Of a stretch of 64,000 nt of DNA, positions 45,490-54,365 are shown one piece after another. The notes under the pieces are model-generated. The model was not told the DNA's origin and ran no database searches. It saw only the letters and a program-made list of their open reading frames with translations. The translations under genes were made by a program, and so were the position numbers. Location: assembly GCA_016795565.1 (NCBI GenBank), contig JAEUGW010000039.1, positions 62,001-126,000 on the forward strand. The letters run 5' to 3'. The stretch's first letter is position 1, and the number at the start of each line of letters is the position of its first letter. The DNA comes from Opitutaceae bacterium (GTDB lineage: Bacteria > Verrucomicrobiota > Verrucomicrobiia > Opitutales > Opitutaceae).

Positions 45490-46152
45490 CGGTTCAGGAA
45501 TCACGGTGCGGCATGGTGGCACGCAATGGTCCGTGGTGCAAGGGCGGGGTGGGAGCGAGGCAGGAACCGCACACGGCTGGATGAACGGAGCGACCGGATA
45601 TTTTTTGGGCGAATTCATCGTGCAACCCCATCATCTCATTCCGCGGCTTTGCGCCGGGGCAGGAGGTGGTCGTGGGCCACTCCAGGTCTGGTCGCTGCGT
45701 CGATCGGCGCGGAAGCCGCGATGGCTTTGTTGGCCCTATCGCCCGAACTGTCCGGCGCTGGGGTAACCTAACGGTAAAGTCATGTCTCAGTCGCCATACG
45801 TCTTTCCCGGGACTTTCGTTGTCGGAACCAATCCCCCCTGTTTCGTCAGCAGTGTCTGCCCCGCTCCCCAGTCGTTCTCCGCGTGTCGGCGCCTACTCCT
45901 TTCATCGCGCGCAGCGTCGAGACGAGGGTGGATTTTCCGGGCACCCGGATATTTATTCAACCCGTGAAATATTCGCATCCCTCCTTCGGACGCACCCCGT
46001 GTGCGTATCGATTCGTCGATCCCCAGCGGTGCGTCCTGTCGGGGAACCCCGATCGCTCAGAGAGTGGTGTGACATGCTCGGATATTGCTTTCTACTATCC
46101 CGCGCCTGCCCTGATGCCGGGCGGGATGCCGGAACATGACCTGATTCTTTCC
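45490..46152. other. 663-base divergent region between quinoprotein and pectate lyase genes
   Basis: It contains operator site 9 at 45767-45779. From there to the chosen pectate lyase start is 373 bases of presumed leader, open in the pectate lyase frame from 45883 but without family-like sequence. No other element was found. Confidence 0.5.
45767..45779 (+). promoter_or_regulatory. Predicted LacI-type operator, site 9
   Basis: CCTAACGGTAAAG differs from the motif at one base. It is oriented towards the pectate lyase gene but lies between divergent genes and could affect both. Confidence 0.6.
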
Positions 46153-47514
46153 ATGCCACAAGGACACGCTTCTCCCTTTTCTGCCGCCGTCCATTCCCTC
46201 CGGCGCCTGGCAATACTGGCCCTCGGATTGCTCGGGTCGCTCGCCGGCGTGGGAACCGCGGCGGAGGCCGCTCCGGCTTGGGAAACTCCACCCGGTTGGA
46301 CCGAGACCCGCGGCGGAGCCGGCGGTCGGGTCATCCGCGTGACGACGCTCGCCGCCGCCGGGCCGGGCTCCTTGCAGGAGGCTTTGGCCGCCCAAGGTCC
46401 GCGCGTGGTCGAATTTGCCGTGGCGGGGACCATTGACCTGGGCGGACGAAGCGTGCGGCTGACCAGCCCGTTCCTCACTATCGCCGGCGAGACGGCGCCG
46501 CATCCGGGCATCACGATCACCAACGGTGGCATCCAGATCACGACCCATGACCTGATTGTCCGTCACATCCGGGTGCGACCGGGCGCCGGCAATCGCGCCA
46601 AGGGAAGCGGCTGGGAAGTGGATGGCCTCGCGACCGGGGACGGCGCCCACGATGTCATTGTGGATCACTGTTCGCTGACCTGGGCCACGGACGAGAATCT
46701 CAGCGCATCCGGGGTGCCGTTCAAGGGAAGGACCCCGGATGAATGGCGTCGCAATGCCTCCCATCGGGTGACCTTCAGCAATTGCATCATCGGCGAGGGG
46801 CTCGATGATTCAACGCACGCGAAGGGGCCGCATTCGAAGGGCACTTTGGTCCATGACAATGCGAGCGAGATCGCGATCATCGGCAATCTCTACATCAGTA
46901 ACGCCGACCGCAACCCGCTCTTCAAGGCCGGCGTGCGGGCGGCCCTGGTCAACAATGTCATCCATAATCCCGGCCAGCGGGTGGTGCAGTTCGGCTATGT
47001 GTCGAGCCAGTGGGCAGGGCATGAACTGCAGCGCGCGGCCCTGAGCATGGCCGGCAATGTGGTCCGCCAAGGGCCGAGTTCCGCGCCGGAGATGGCCTTC
47101 TTCGAGATCTGGCCCGAGTCCGGCTCCTGCGATTTCTATCTCGCGGACAACCTCTTCTTCGATCCGGCCGGCCGGCCTCGCGCCGCGGGGCTCGGAGCCC
47201 GGGACCGCACGCGTTTCCGCGATGGTTTTACCCGCCCGCTGCCCGGTGGGTCAGGTTATGAATACCCGTTGGTTCCCTACGAACCATCGGCGGAGATGCG
47301 ACAGGTCGAGGCTCCGCCCGTCTGGCCGCCCCGCCTGAAAGCCCGCCCGGCGGCCGAGACCGTGGCTTGGGTCGTCGCCAATGCCGGCGCGCGGCCGTGG
47401 GACCGGGATGCGACCGACCGGCGTTTGATCGAGGAGACCCGCACCGGGGGCGGCGCCGTGATCAATGAGGAACCGGAGGGGGAAGCCCGGATCACCCGCA
47501 ACCGCACGCCCTAG
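46153..47514 (+). CDS. PL1-like pectate lyase, stand-alone
   Basis: 453 residues from the ATG at 46153, which gives a signal peptide (hydrophobic core ILALGLLGSLAGV); ATG 46126 is an alternative. A right-handed beta-helix follows, starting at G-W-T-E-T-R-G-G. The family block D-H-C-S-L-T-W-A-T-D-E keeps the acidic pair D180-E181 expected for calcium binding. It cleaves polygalacturonate by beta-elimination, making the unsaturated ends that GH105 enzymes remove. Its beta-helix is a close paralogue of the C-terminal half of the fusion at 1252-3321. The PQQ dehydrogenase starts 8 bases after its stop. Confidence 0.87.
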   Translation: MPQGHASPFSAAVHSLRRLAILALGLLGSLAGVGTAAEAAPAWETPPGWTETRGGAGGRVIRVTTLAAAGPGSLQEALAAQGPRVVEFAVAGTIDLGGRSVRLTSPFLTIAGETAPHPGITITNGGIQITTHDLIVRHIRVRPGAGNRAKGSGWEVDGLATGDGAHDVIVDHCSLTWATDENLSASGVPFKGRTPDEWRRNASHRVTFSNCIIGEGLDDSTHAKGPHSKGTLVHDNASEIAIIGNLYISNADRNPLFKAGVRAALVNNVIHNPGQRVVQFGYVSSQWAGHELQRAALSMAGNVVRQGPSSAPEMAFFEIWPESGSCDFYLADNLFFDPAGRPRAAGLGARDRTRFRDGFTRPLPGGSGYEYPLVPYEPSAEMRQVEAPPVWPPRLKARPAAETVAWVVANAGARPWDRDATDRRLIEETRTGGGAVINEEPEGEARITRNRTP

Positions 47515-47522
47515 CCACGGCC

Positions 47523-49724
47523 ATGCGTGCGATACCACAAGGCGGACCCTTCGGGATCTTCAGACTTTGGGTCAGTAGATACGCAGCCTGGGGCTTGGGG
47601 GCCCTGGGCTCCTCGTTCGCCTCGGCATCCCCGGCTCTGCCGGAGGATGCCGGGGCGCGCTTGGCCCTGCCCGAATACAGGCTGATCCCGGCGGCCCGGC
47701 CGGAGGAACTCACGCCGGCGATCCCACTTGACCCGAAGGCGTTCACGACTTGGACCCGCTCTCATGGCGATGCGGGCTCGCGGCGCTACTCGGCTCTCGA
47801 CCAGATCAACCGGGGCAACGTGGCGAGCCTAGCCGTCGCCTGGACCTATCGCTCGGGGGATGGCGCGCGTCATCTTCAAGCCACGCCCACCATCGTCGAC
47901 GGGGTTTTGTTTGGTCCGACGGCTGGCCGGCGCATCGTCGCGCTGGACGCGGCCACCGGCCGCGAACTCTGGAATTTCAAACCGGAGCAACCCGCGCGCG
48001 CGAGGGTCGAGGATGAGCCGGCGCGGCGCGGCATGGTCTACTGGCCGGGCGAAGGCGCCCACCAGGCGCGACTCATTTTCGGCAGCGGCAACTGGATCTA
48101 CGCCCTTGATCCGAAGACAGGCACGCCGATCGCCGGCTTTGGCAAGAATGGGCGCGCGGCTTTGCCCACCGGAGCAACCCCAACCGGGGCGATTTATCGC
48201 GGGGTGCTGGTGACTGCGGGGCTTTACGGCGATATTTTCGGCTTTGATGTGCGCACCGGCGCGCAACTCTGGCGCTTCCACACGGTGCCGCGTGGGAATG
48301 AGTTTGGCGCCGATACCTGGCAGGGCGAGGGCTTGGAACCCTACTATGCCAACTGCTGGGGAGGGCTCTCGATCGACGAGGATCGCGGGATCGCCTTTGC
48401 CGCGATCGGCGCCGCCCAGCCGAACTTCATCGGCGTCGATCGCATCGGGGACAACCTGTTCAGCAACTGTGTGCTCGCGCTCGACGTGCTCACGGGCCGG
48501 CGCCTGTGGCATTTCCAAACCGTCCGGCACGACATCTGGGATCTGGATGTTCCGGCCCCGCCCACGCTCGTCACCATCAACCACGACGGGCGCCAGATCG
48601 ACGCCGTGGCCTGCGTGACGAAACCCGGCGTTCTGCTCCTGTTGGATCGGGTGAGCGGAAAACCGGTCTTCCCGTTCCGCTTGCGCCGGGCTCCGGTCTC
48701 CACCCTGCCGGGGGAGATCACCGCCCCGTATCAGCCGGACCCCGAACTGCCGGAACGCTTCTCCCGGCCGGATTTCGAGCTGGCGGATGTCACGACCCGC
48801 ACCCCCGAGGCCCACGCCTATGTCCTGAAGCAGGTGGAGCAATCCACCTACGGGTGGTTCCAGCCCTTCGTCGAGGGGAAGCCGAATCTGTTCGTCGGCA
48901 CGCGTGGCGGCGGCGAGTGGTCCGGCGCCGCCGTCGATGTCCGCTCCGGCCGGCTCTATGTGAGTTCGAATCGGAACGTCTCCCGCATCACGGTGTTTGC
49001 CGCCGACGAGGGCCGGCGCGATCCCGCGCATCCCCCCTCGGCGGGGGAGGAGATCTATCGGCAGACTTGTTTCGCCTGCCACGGACCCGAGCGATTGGGA
49101 ACCGGGATGGTGCCGCCGCTCGTCGGCCTGCGGCACCGGATGACCGACCGGCAGGTGACCGAGCTCTTGCGCACGGGGAAGGGGGCGATGCCGCCCGCCC
49201 CGCCGCTCAGCGAGCGGCAGCACCAGGACTTGCTCGATTTCCTGTTCCGGCGCAACCAGCCGCCCGCCCTCCGCGCGGGCAAGTCGCTCCCTTACACGTT
49301 TGACGGCTTTAATTTTCTGACGGACCAGGAGGGCTACCCGGGCATCAATCCGCCGTGGGGCTTGCTCAATTGCTACGACCTGAACACGGGCAAGATCCTC
49401 TGGCGGGTGCCGCTGGGTGAGTATCCGGAGCTCACCAAGCAGGGCATTCCGAAAACCGGCACGCAGAATCTGGGCGGCGCCACGGTCACGGCAGGGGGTT
49501 TGGTTTTTTGCGCCGGCACGCACGATGAAATGGTCCGGGCATTCGACGCCGACACCGGGGAGGAATTGTGGAAGGCCAAGCTGCCCTTCGGCGGTTATGC
49601 CGCGCCGGCGGTATATGAGGTCGGTGGCCGCCAGTTCGTGGTTGTCACCGCCACCGGTGGCGGGAAAGTTGGCGGACCGGTTGGTGACGCTTATGTCGCC
49701 TTCGCTCTACCATCCCCAAAATGA
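47523..49724 (+). CDS. Quinoprotein (PQQ-dependent) dehydrogenase with internal cytochrome c
   Basis: 733 residues with an N-terminal export segment. The propeller has W-motif-like repeats (A-L-D-A-A-T-G-R-E-L-W, L-D-V-L-T-G-R-R-L-W, N-T-G-K-I-L-W). A cytochrome c is inserted near residues 505-590 with heme motif C516-F-A-C-H520 and a G-A-M-P-P-A-P segment for the Met ligand. The order propeller-cytochrome-propeller is typical of membrane-type or soluble PQQ glucose/polyol dehydrogenases of Planctomycetota and Verrucomicrobiota. It probably oxidises a released sugar in the periplasm. It lies 8 bases after the pectate lyase gene. Confidence 0.87.
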   Translation: MRAIPQGGPFGIFRLWVSRYAAWGLGALGSSFASASPALPEDAGARLALPEYRLIPAARPEELTPAIPLDPKAFTTWTRSHGDAGSRRYSALDQINRGNVASLAVAWTYRSGDGARHLQATPTIVDGVLFGPTAGRRIVALDAATGRELWNFKPEQPARARVEDEPARRGMVYWPGEGAHQARLIFGSGNWIYALDPKTGTPIAGFGKNGRAALPTGATPTGAIYRGVLVTAGLYGDIFGFDVRTGAQLWRFHTVPRGNEFGADTWQGEGLEPYYANCWGGLSIDEDRGIAFAAIGAAQPNFIGVDRIGDNLFSNCVLALDVLTGRRLWHFQTVRHDIWDLDVPAPPTLVTINHDGRQIDAVACVTKPGVLLLLDRVSGKPVFPFRLRRAPVSTLPGEITAPYQPDPELPERFSRPDFELADVTTRTPEAHAYVLKQVEQSTYGWFQPFVEGKPNLFVGTRGGGEWSGAAVDVRSGRLYVSSNRNVSRITVFAADEGRRDPAHPPSAGEEIYRQTCFACHGPERLGTGMVPPLVGLRHRMTDRQVTELLRTGKGAMPPAPPLSERQHQDLLDFLFRRNQPPALRAGKSLPYTFDGFNFLTDQEGYPGINPPWGLLNCYDLNTGKILWRVPLGEYPELTKQGIPKTGTQNLGGATVTAGGLVFCAGTHDEMVRAFDADTGEELWKAKLPFGGYAAPAVYEVGGRQFVVVTATGGGKVGGPVGDAYVAFALPSPK

Positions 49725-49793
49725 GGACGCGGCCACCTTCCCCAACTGGGCACGGGAGCGATCCGGTCCGGCTCAGGCCGCATTCCCATCCCT

Positions 49794-52517
49794 ATGTTGC
49801 GTCACATCGTTGAGTTGTTTGCCGGCTTCACCATGCTAACCGTCACGACTTTGCCGCTCCATTCCACCGAACCGCTGGTGCCCACGCGCTTGCGCTGCGA
49901 ATATCTGGACAATCCGATCGGCCTTGATGCGGCGCATCCCCGCTTGAGCTGGATTGTGACCGGGGAGGGCAGGGCCCGCCGCCAGACTGCTTACCAGATC
50001 ATAGTGAACACCTCGGAGTCCGAACTGCGGGCCGGGCGTGGCACGTTGTGGGACACCGGCAAGGTTGTCTCGGACGCCACCAATCCGATACTCTACGCCG
50101 GGACGGAGCTCGGCTCGGCCAAGCGGGCCTACTGGAGCGTGCGGGTATGGGACGAGAATGACCGTCCCTCGGCGTGGAGCGCGGTCGCGTTCTGGGAAAC
50201 GGGTTTGTTGGCGGGCTCGGACTGGCATGGCAAATGGATCGCGCGTTCCGTGCTGGCGGGAGCGCCGCACAGGGTGAATACGCCGCCTCCGCTGCTGCGC
50301 CGATCCTTCAAGCTAGATGGGCCGGTCAGAAGCGCCCGCGCCTACGTTGTTGGCCTTGGTTACTTTGAACTGATGGTCAATGGCCAGCGCGTGGGCGATC
50401 ACCTGCTGGATCCCGGCTATACCCGATACGACCGTCGGATGCTCTATGTCACGCACGATGTCACCGGGGCGTTGCAGGCCGGCGAGAACGTCCTCGGGGT
50501 CATGCTCGGGAACGGCTGGTTCAATGTGGAGACCTTGGCGGTGTGGCTTTTCGACCAGGCCCCCTGGCGAGCGACGCCACGCCTGCTGCTCGAGTTGCGC
50601 GTGGAATACGAGGATGGGCGGACCGTCACGATCGCCTCCGACGAGACTTGGAAAACCAGCGAGGGCCCGATCACGTTTTCCAGCATTTATAGCGGCGAGA
50701 GCTATGATGCCCGTTTGGAACAGCCGGGCTGGGATGCCGTCGGGTTTGATGACCGCGGCTGGTCGCCGGCGCTGGTCGTCGATGCTCCCAAGGGCCGGCT
50801 GGCGGCGCAGGCCATGCATCCGATCCGGCTGGACCGGACCATGCGGCCGGTTGCCGTGACGGAGCCGGTGCCCGGGGTGTATGTGGTGGATGCCGGGCAG
50901 AATCTCACCGGCAACGCCGAACTGGCATTCTCCGCGCCGACGGGCACCAAAGTGACCTTGCGTTATGGCGAAAGCTTGGGACCGGGGGGCCGGCTTGACC
51001 AGTCGGACATGGAGCGCTTTGTGCAGCGCCGAGATCCGACCCAGCGCGTCCAAACGGAGGATTATACATTCAAGGGGCAGGGACTGGAACGCTGGCACTC
51101 GCGTTTCACCTACCATGGTTTCCGTTATATCGAGATCACCGGGGCTCCGCACCAGCTTACGGCGGATGATATTGTCATTCGTTTCTTCCATTCCGCGGTT
51201 CCTCTGGCGGGGGAATTCGAGTGTTCGAACCCCCTCTTGAACAAGATATGGCAGAGCGGGCGATGGTCGTATCTGTCCAATCTCTTCGGCATTCCCACCG
51301 ACTGTCCGCACCGCGAGAAAAACGGGTGGACGGCCGACGCGCACATCGCCTGCGAGCAGGGCCTTTTCTACGCCGACGGCATCACGGTCTATCAGAAATG
51401 GATCAACGACATAGCCGACGAGCAGTTCATCACCGGGGCATTGCCGGGGATCGTGCCCACCGGTGGACAGTGGGGCTACGACTTCGGCAGCGGACCGGCG
51501 TGGGACAGCGCCTTCCTGATCGTGCCGTGGCATCTCTACGAATACTATGGGGACAACACGCTGTTGCGGGCGAATTACGAGGGCTACAAGCGGTATGTCG
51601 ATTACCTCACCACGCGGGCGCATGATGGCATACTCGCCATCGGTTTGGGGGACTGGGCGCCATGGAAGACCAAGACACCTGAAGCGGTGACGGACACCGG
51701 CTACTACTACCGCGACGCCCGGCTCGTGGCCATGATTGCCGGCTGGCTGGGTCAAAAGGAAGATGAGGCGGAATATACGGCGCTCGCCGATTCCATTCGG
51801 GAGGCCTTCAACCGGAAGTTCTATGACGCCTCGGGGGCAAGCTACAGCATCGGCAGCCAGACGGCTCTGGGTTGCGCGCTGTATCAGGATCTGGTTGATC
51901 CGACGAACAGGCCGCGCGTGCTGCAGTCACTGGTGGCCGCCGTGGCGCATAGCAATCATCACCTTGATTTCGGTCTTCTCGGATCAAAATACGTGTTGAA
52001 CTCGCTCAGTGCCGGCGGGCGCGCCGACGTGGCCTATGCCATGGTGAGCCAGAAGACCCAACCAGGCTGGGGTTGGTGGATGGAGCAGGGGGCCACGACC
52101 CTCTGGGAACAGTGGGATGGGACCGAATCGCGCAATCACACCTTCTTCGGCGACGTGAATGCCTGGATGATGAAATCGCTCGCCGGCATCCAGGTGGATC
52201 CAAGCGCGCCTGGCTTCAGTCGGGTCATCATCGCTCCCAATCCCGTGGGTGACCTCACCTCGGCGAAGGCGCATTACGACTCGGTGCGGGGCCGCATCTC
52301 CAGTGAATGGAAGTTGGAAAACGGCGTGTTTGAACTCCGCATCGGCATTCCGGCAAATTGCGTGGCCACCGTCACCCTGCCGGTTGCGTCTTCCGACATC
52401 ATCACCGAGGGAGGGAGGGGCTTGGATGCGATCAAAGGCATAGTGACGTTGCCGTCGGTTGGGGGGCGCCCGGTTTTCGAGGTCGGCTCGGGCAATTACG
52501 TTTTCGTCGTCCACTGA
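49794..52517 (+). CDS. GH78 alpha-L-rhamnosidase
   Basis: 907 residues with an N-terminal signal peptide. Domain order is that of bacterial GH78: an N-terminal fibronectin-like domain (LRCEYLDNPIGLD), two jelly rolls (~135-430), the alpha/alpha barrel (~440-790) and a C-terminal beta domain. The catalytic block D-C-P-H-R-E-K-N-G-W is intact with E508 as general acid, and W-E-Q-W-D-G gives the second candidate, E772. It removes terminal alpha-L-rhamnose from rhamnogalacturonan fragments or glycosides. It is the last gene of the accessory region, 69 bases after the PQQ dehydrogenase. Confidence 0.92.
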   Translation: MLRHIVELFAGFTMLTVTTLPLHSTEPLVPTRLRCEYLDNPIGLDAAHPRLSWIVTGEGRARRQTAYQIIVNTSESELRAGRGTLWDTGKVVSDATNPILYAGTELGSAKRAYWSVRVWDENDRPSAWSAVAFWETGLLAGSDWHGKWIARSVLAGAPHRVNTPPPLLRRSFKLDGPVRSARAYVVGLGYFELMVNGQRVGDHLLDPGYTRYDRRMLYVTHDVTGALQAGENVLGVMLGNGWFNVETLAVWLFDQAPWRATPRLLLELRVEYEDGRTVTIASDETWKTSEGPITFSSIYSGESYDARLEQPGWDAVGFDDRGWSPALVVDAPKGRLAAQAMHPIRLDRTMRPVAVTEPVPGVYVVDAGQNLTGNAELAFSAPTGTKVTLRYGESLGPGGRLDQSDMERFVQRRDPTQRVQTEDYTFKGQGLERWHSRFTYHGFRYIEITGAPHQLTADDIVIRFFHSAVPLAGEFECSNPLLNKIWQSGRWSYLSNLFGIPTDCPHREKNGWTADAHIACEQGLFYADGITVYQKWINDIADEQFITGALPGIVPTGGQWGYDFGSGPAWDSAFLIVPWHLYEYYGDNTLLRANYEGYKRYVDYLTTRAHDGILAIGLGDWAPWKTKTPEAVTDTGYYYRDARLVAMIAGWLGQKEDEAEYTALADSIREAFNRKFYDASGASYSIGSQTALGCALYQDLVDPTNRPRVLQSLVAAVAHSNHHLDFGLLGSKYVLNSLSAGGRADVAYAMVSQKTQPGWGWWMEQGATTLWEQWDGTESRNHTFFGDVNAWMMKSLAGIQVDPSAPGFSRVIIAPNPVGDLTSAKAHYDSVRGRISSEWKLENGVFELRIGIPANCVATVTLPVASSDIITEGGRGLDAIKGIVTLPSVGGRPVFEVGSGNYVFVVH

Positions 52518-52550
52518 TTCAGGTAACCACGAGCGGGTAAGTCGGCTTGG

Positions 52551-52665
52551 CTTGGCCTCCGTCGGCATGAGTTCCGACCTCTTGCCGCCGTGGCACTCGT
52601 CGCTTCCCTGCGCCGCGGCAAAGTCGCCGTCGGCATGACTTGGCTTCCGCCGGCACGAGTTCCGA
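52551..52665. repeat. Degenerate direct repeat upstream of mraZ
   Basis: The 27-base units at 52551-52577 and 52639-52665 differ at three bases, all C/T changes. Two weaker copies lie between them. Each centres on (G)CCGNCGGCA(T/C)GA. The role is unknown. Confidence 0.6.
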
Positions 52666-52761
52666 TTCCTTTCAACCTGGCAGGGCAGGGGGCGACAAAC
52701 CGCGTAAGTGCGTAATTTGTGAACAAGTTTTGACGATTTCGGGCGGATTTTTACTTGCTTG

Positions 52762-52798
52762 TGGGGAGGAAAATGGGGACAAATGGGGCGTCTTGGGG
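52762..52798 (+). promoter_or_regulatory. MraZ-binding repeat box
   Basis: TGGGG occurs at 52762, 52774, 52784 and 52794, a spacing of 12, 10 and 10 bases. MraZ proteins are known to bind phased TGGG-type direct repeats upstream of their own gene. The last repeat is 23 bases before the mraZ ATG. Confidence 0.75.
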
Positions 52799-52821
52799 GA
52801 AGGGGCCTCCAGACACCTTCC

Positions 52822-53274
52822 ATGGCGCAATCACGCACAACCGTTTATTCCGGCCGTTTTGAGCACACGCTCGACGACAAGAATCGTCTCACGATTCCGT
52901 CGCTGTGGCGTTGGGTGCACACGGACGAGGAGACGTTCCTGGCGATTCCGCATCCGGATGGTTACATCGCCGTGCTGCCGCCGGCGCGCGTGGACAAACT
53001 CCTCGCCCAGATTGGCGAGATGAAACTGTCGGATCGCGACGCGCAGGCGGTGAAGGCCAAGATTTTTTCGGAAGCCCTCTCGTTCACCTTCGACAAGCAG
53101 GGCCGCTTCGGCGTCAGCGCCGACCTGTTGCGCCACGCCGGCATCGCGAAGGACGCCGTCCTCAGCGGCATGGGCGACACGTTCAACATCCTCAGCCCGG
53201 CCCGCTGGACCGAGATGACGCGCAGCACCGCGGGCGAGAACTTCGGCGACATGATGCGCCGCATCGGACTCTGA
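52822..53274 (+). CDS. mraZ: MraZ, transcriptional regulator of the dcw cluster
   Basis: 150 residues from the ATG at 52822, giving Y-S-G-R-F-E-H-T-L-D-D-K-N-R-L-T-I-P, the standard MraZ start. The frame is open 21 codons upstream, but that would run through the TGGGG repeats. It contains two AbrB/MraZ-like swapped-hairpin repeats, the second with F-D-K-Q-G-R-F-G-V-S. It forms ring oligomers that bind the repeats upstream and usually repress the cluster. First gene of the dcw operon. Confidence 0.93.
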   Translation: MAQSRTTVYSGRFEHTLDDKNRLTIPSLWRWVHTDEETFLAIPHPDGYIAVLPPARVDKLLAQIGEMKLSDRDAQAVKAKIFSEALSFTFDKQGRFGVSADLLRHAGIAKDAVLSGMGDTFNILSPARWTEMTRSTAGENFGDMMRRIGL

Positions 53275-53277
53275 CCC

Positions 53278-53421
53278 ATGAAAACGCTCGTCACGCTCAT
53301 CCGGCCGCAACCGCTGCCCAAGCTGTCGCCCGTTTTCTGCGCGAACCGCCGCCTGCTCCTCCGCGAGCCGGCCGTGATTGCCCTCCCGTGGAAGAAACTC
53401 CATGTCCGCGCCCGCGCTTGA
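53278..53421 (+). CDS. Predicted 47-residue protein between mraZ and rsmH
   Basis: An ATG three bases after the mraZ stop opens 47 codons ([20 protein letters not shown] at the start), ending inside the first codons of rsmH, which begins at 53402. The product is basic and has no recognisable domain. The tight placement on both sides argues for translation, at least as a coupling leader. Conservation is untested. Confidence 0.5.
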   Translation: MKTLVTLIRPQPLPKLSPVFCANRRLLLREPAVIALPWKKLHVRARA

Positions 53422-54352
53422 ACTTCCCACCCGCGCCATGAACCCGGGGCACCAACCCGTGATGTTGCACGAGGTGCTTGAGCACCTCGCTCCTCTCCCG
53501 GGCACGTGCCACCTCGATTGCACCTTTGGCGGCGGCGGCCATACCCGCGCCATCCTGGCGACCGGCGCCAGCGTCGTCGCCCTCGACCGGGATCCGGCCG
53601 CGCAGCCGCGTGCGGAGGCTCTGCGCGGGGAGTATCCCGCCACCTTCCGTCTCGTTGACCTGAACTTCGGCGATCTGGCCATGCTGCCCGACACGGGCTT
53701 CCACGGCATCCTCTTCGATCTCGGAGTCTCCTCCTTCCAACTTGATGAGGTCGAGCGCGGCTTTGCCTTCCGCCACGACGCCCCGGCCGACATGCGCATG
53801 GACCCGCGCTCCGGCCAGCCGGCCGCCCGGTGGCTCGAACTCGCCAGCCATGATTCCCTCGTCCGCGCCATCCGCGATCTCGGGGAGGAGCAGAATTGGC
53901 GCCGCGTGGTGGCGGCCATCGAGTCCGCCCGGGGCACCGGCGCGCTGGCCCGCACGGGTTCGCTCGCCGAACTCATCGCCAACGCCATCCCCGCCGCCGC
54001 CAAGCGCGAGAGCCGCATCCATCCCGCCACCCGCGCCTTCCAGGGCATCCGCATCGCCGTCAACGACGAGCTCGGCGCCATCGAGCGCGCGTTGCCCGCC
54101 GCCTTCGCCAAGCTCACCCCCGGCGGCGTGCTGGCGGTCATCAGCTTCCACTCCCTCGAGGACCGGCCGGTGAAACAGTTCTTCCGCGCCATGTGCGGCC
54201 AGCCGGTGGACGCCAGCGACGCCACCCCGCAGCAGCTCCGCACCAAGCTGGCCGACCCTCTGACACGCAAGCCGCTCACGCCGTCCGACGCCGAGATTTC
54301 CGCCAACCCCCGCAGCCGCTCCGCCAAGCTGCGCGTGCTCCGCAAACTCTGA
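53402..54352 (+). CDS. rsmH: 16S rRNA (cytosine1402-N4)-methyltransferase
   Basis: 316 residues from the ATG at 53402; a start at 53378 is less likely. Motifs of RsmH (MraW) are present: [10 protein letters not shown] near the N-terminus, T-F-G-G-G-G-H-T for S-adenosylmethionine, L-D-R-D, F-D-L-G-V-S-S and I-S-F-H-S-L-E-D-R at the end. It methylates C1402 of 16S rRNA. Standard second gene of dcw clusters. Confidence 0.95.
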   Translation: MSAPALELPTRAMNPGHQPVMLHEVLEHLAPLPGTCHLDCTFGGGGHTRAILATGASVVALDRDPAAQPRAEALRGEYPATFRLVDLNFGDLAMLPDTGFHGILFDLGVSSFQLDEVERGFAFRHDAPADMRMDPRSGQPAARWLELASHDSLVRAIRDLGEEQNWRRVVAAIESARGTGALARTGSLAELIANAIPAAAKRESRIHPATRAFQGIRIAVNDELGAIERALPAAFAKLTPGGVLAVISFHSLEDRPVKQFFRAMCGQPVDASDATPQQLRTKLADPLTRKPLTPSDAEISANPRSRSAKLRVLRKL

Positions 54353-54365
54353 TTCCGCGCCCGCC

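Larger units (their letters stand above)
52518..52821. other. 304-base junction between accessory region and dcw cluster
   Basis: This holds a degenerate direct repeat (52551-52577 and 52639-52665, 24 of 27 identical, with weaker copies between), a possible -35-like TTGACG at 52730 without a good -10, and the MraZ-type repeats at 52762-52798. Confidence 0.6.

Noticed and set aside
45883..46152. 90-residue N-terminal extension of the pectate lyase
   Set aside because: No resemblance to the family, and the signal peptide begins at 46153; the frame is open by chance.
52730..52757. TTGACG with a -10 at ~52752 as the mraZ promoter
   Set aside because: The candidate -10 (TACTTG) matches TATAAT poorly, so no promoter was annotated.
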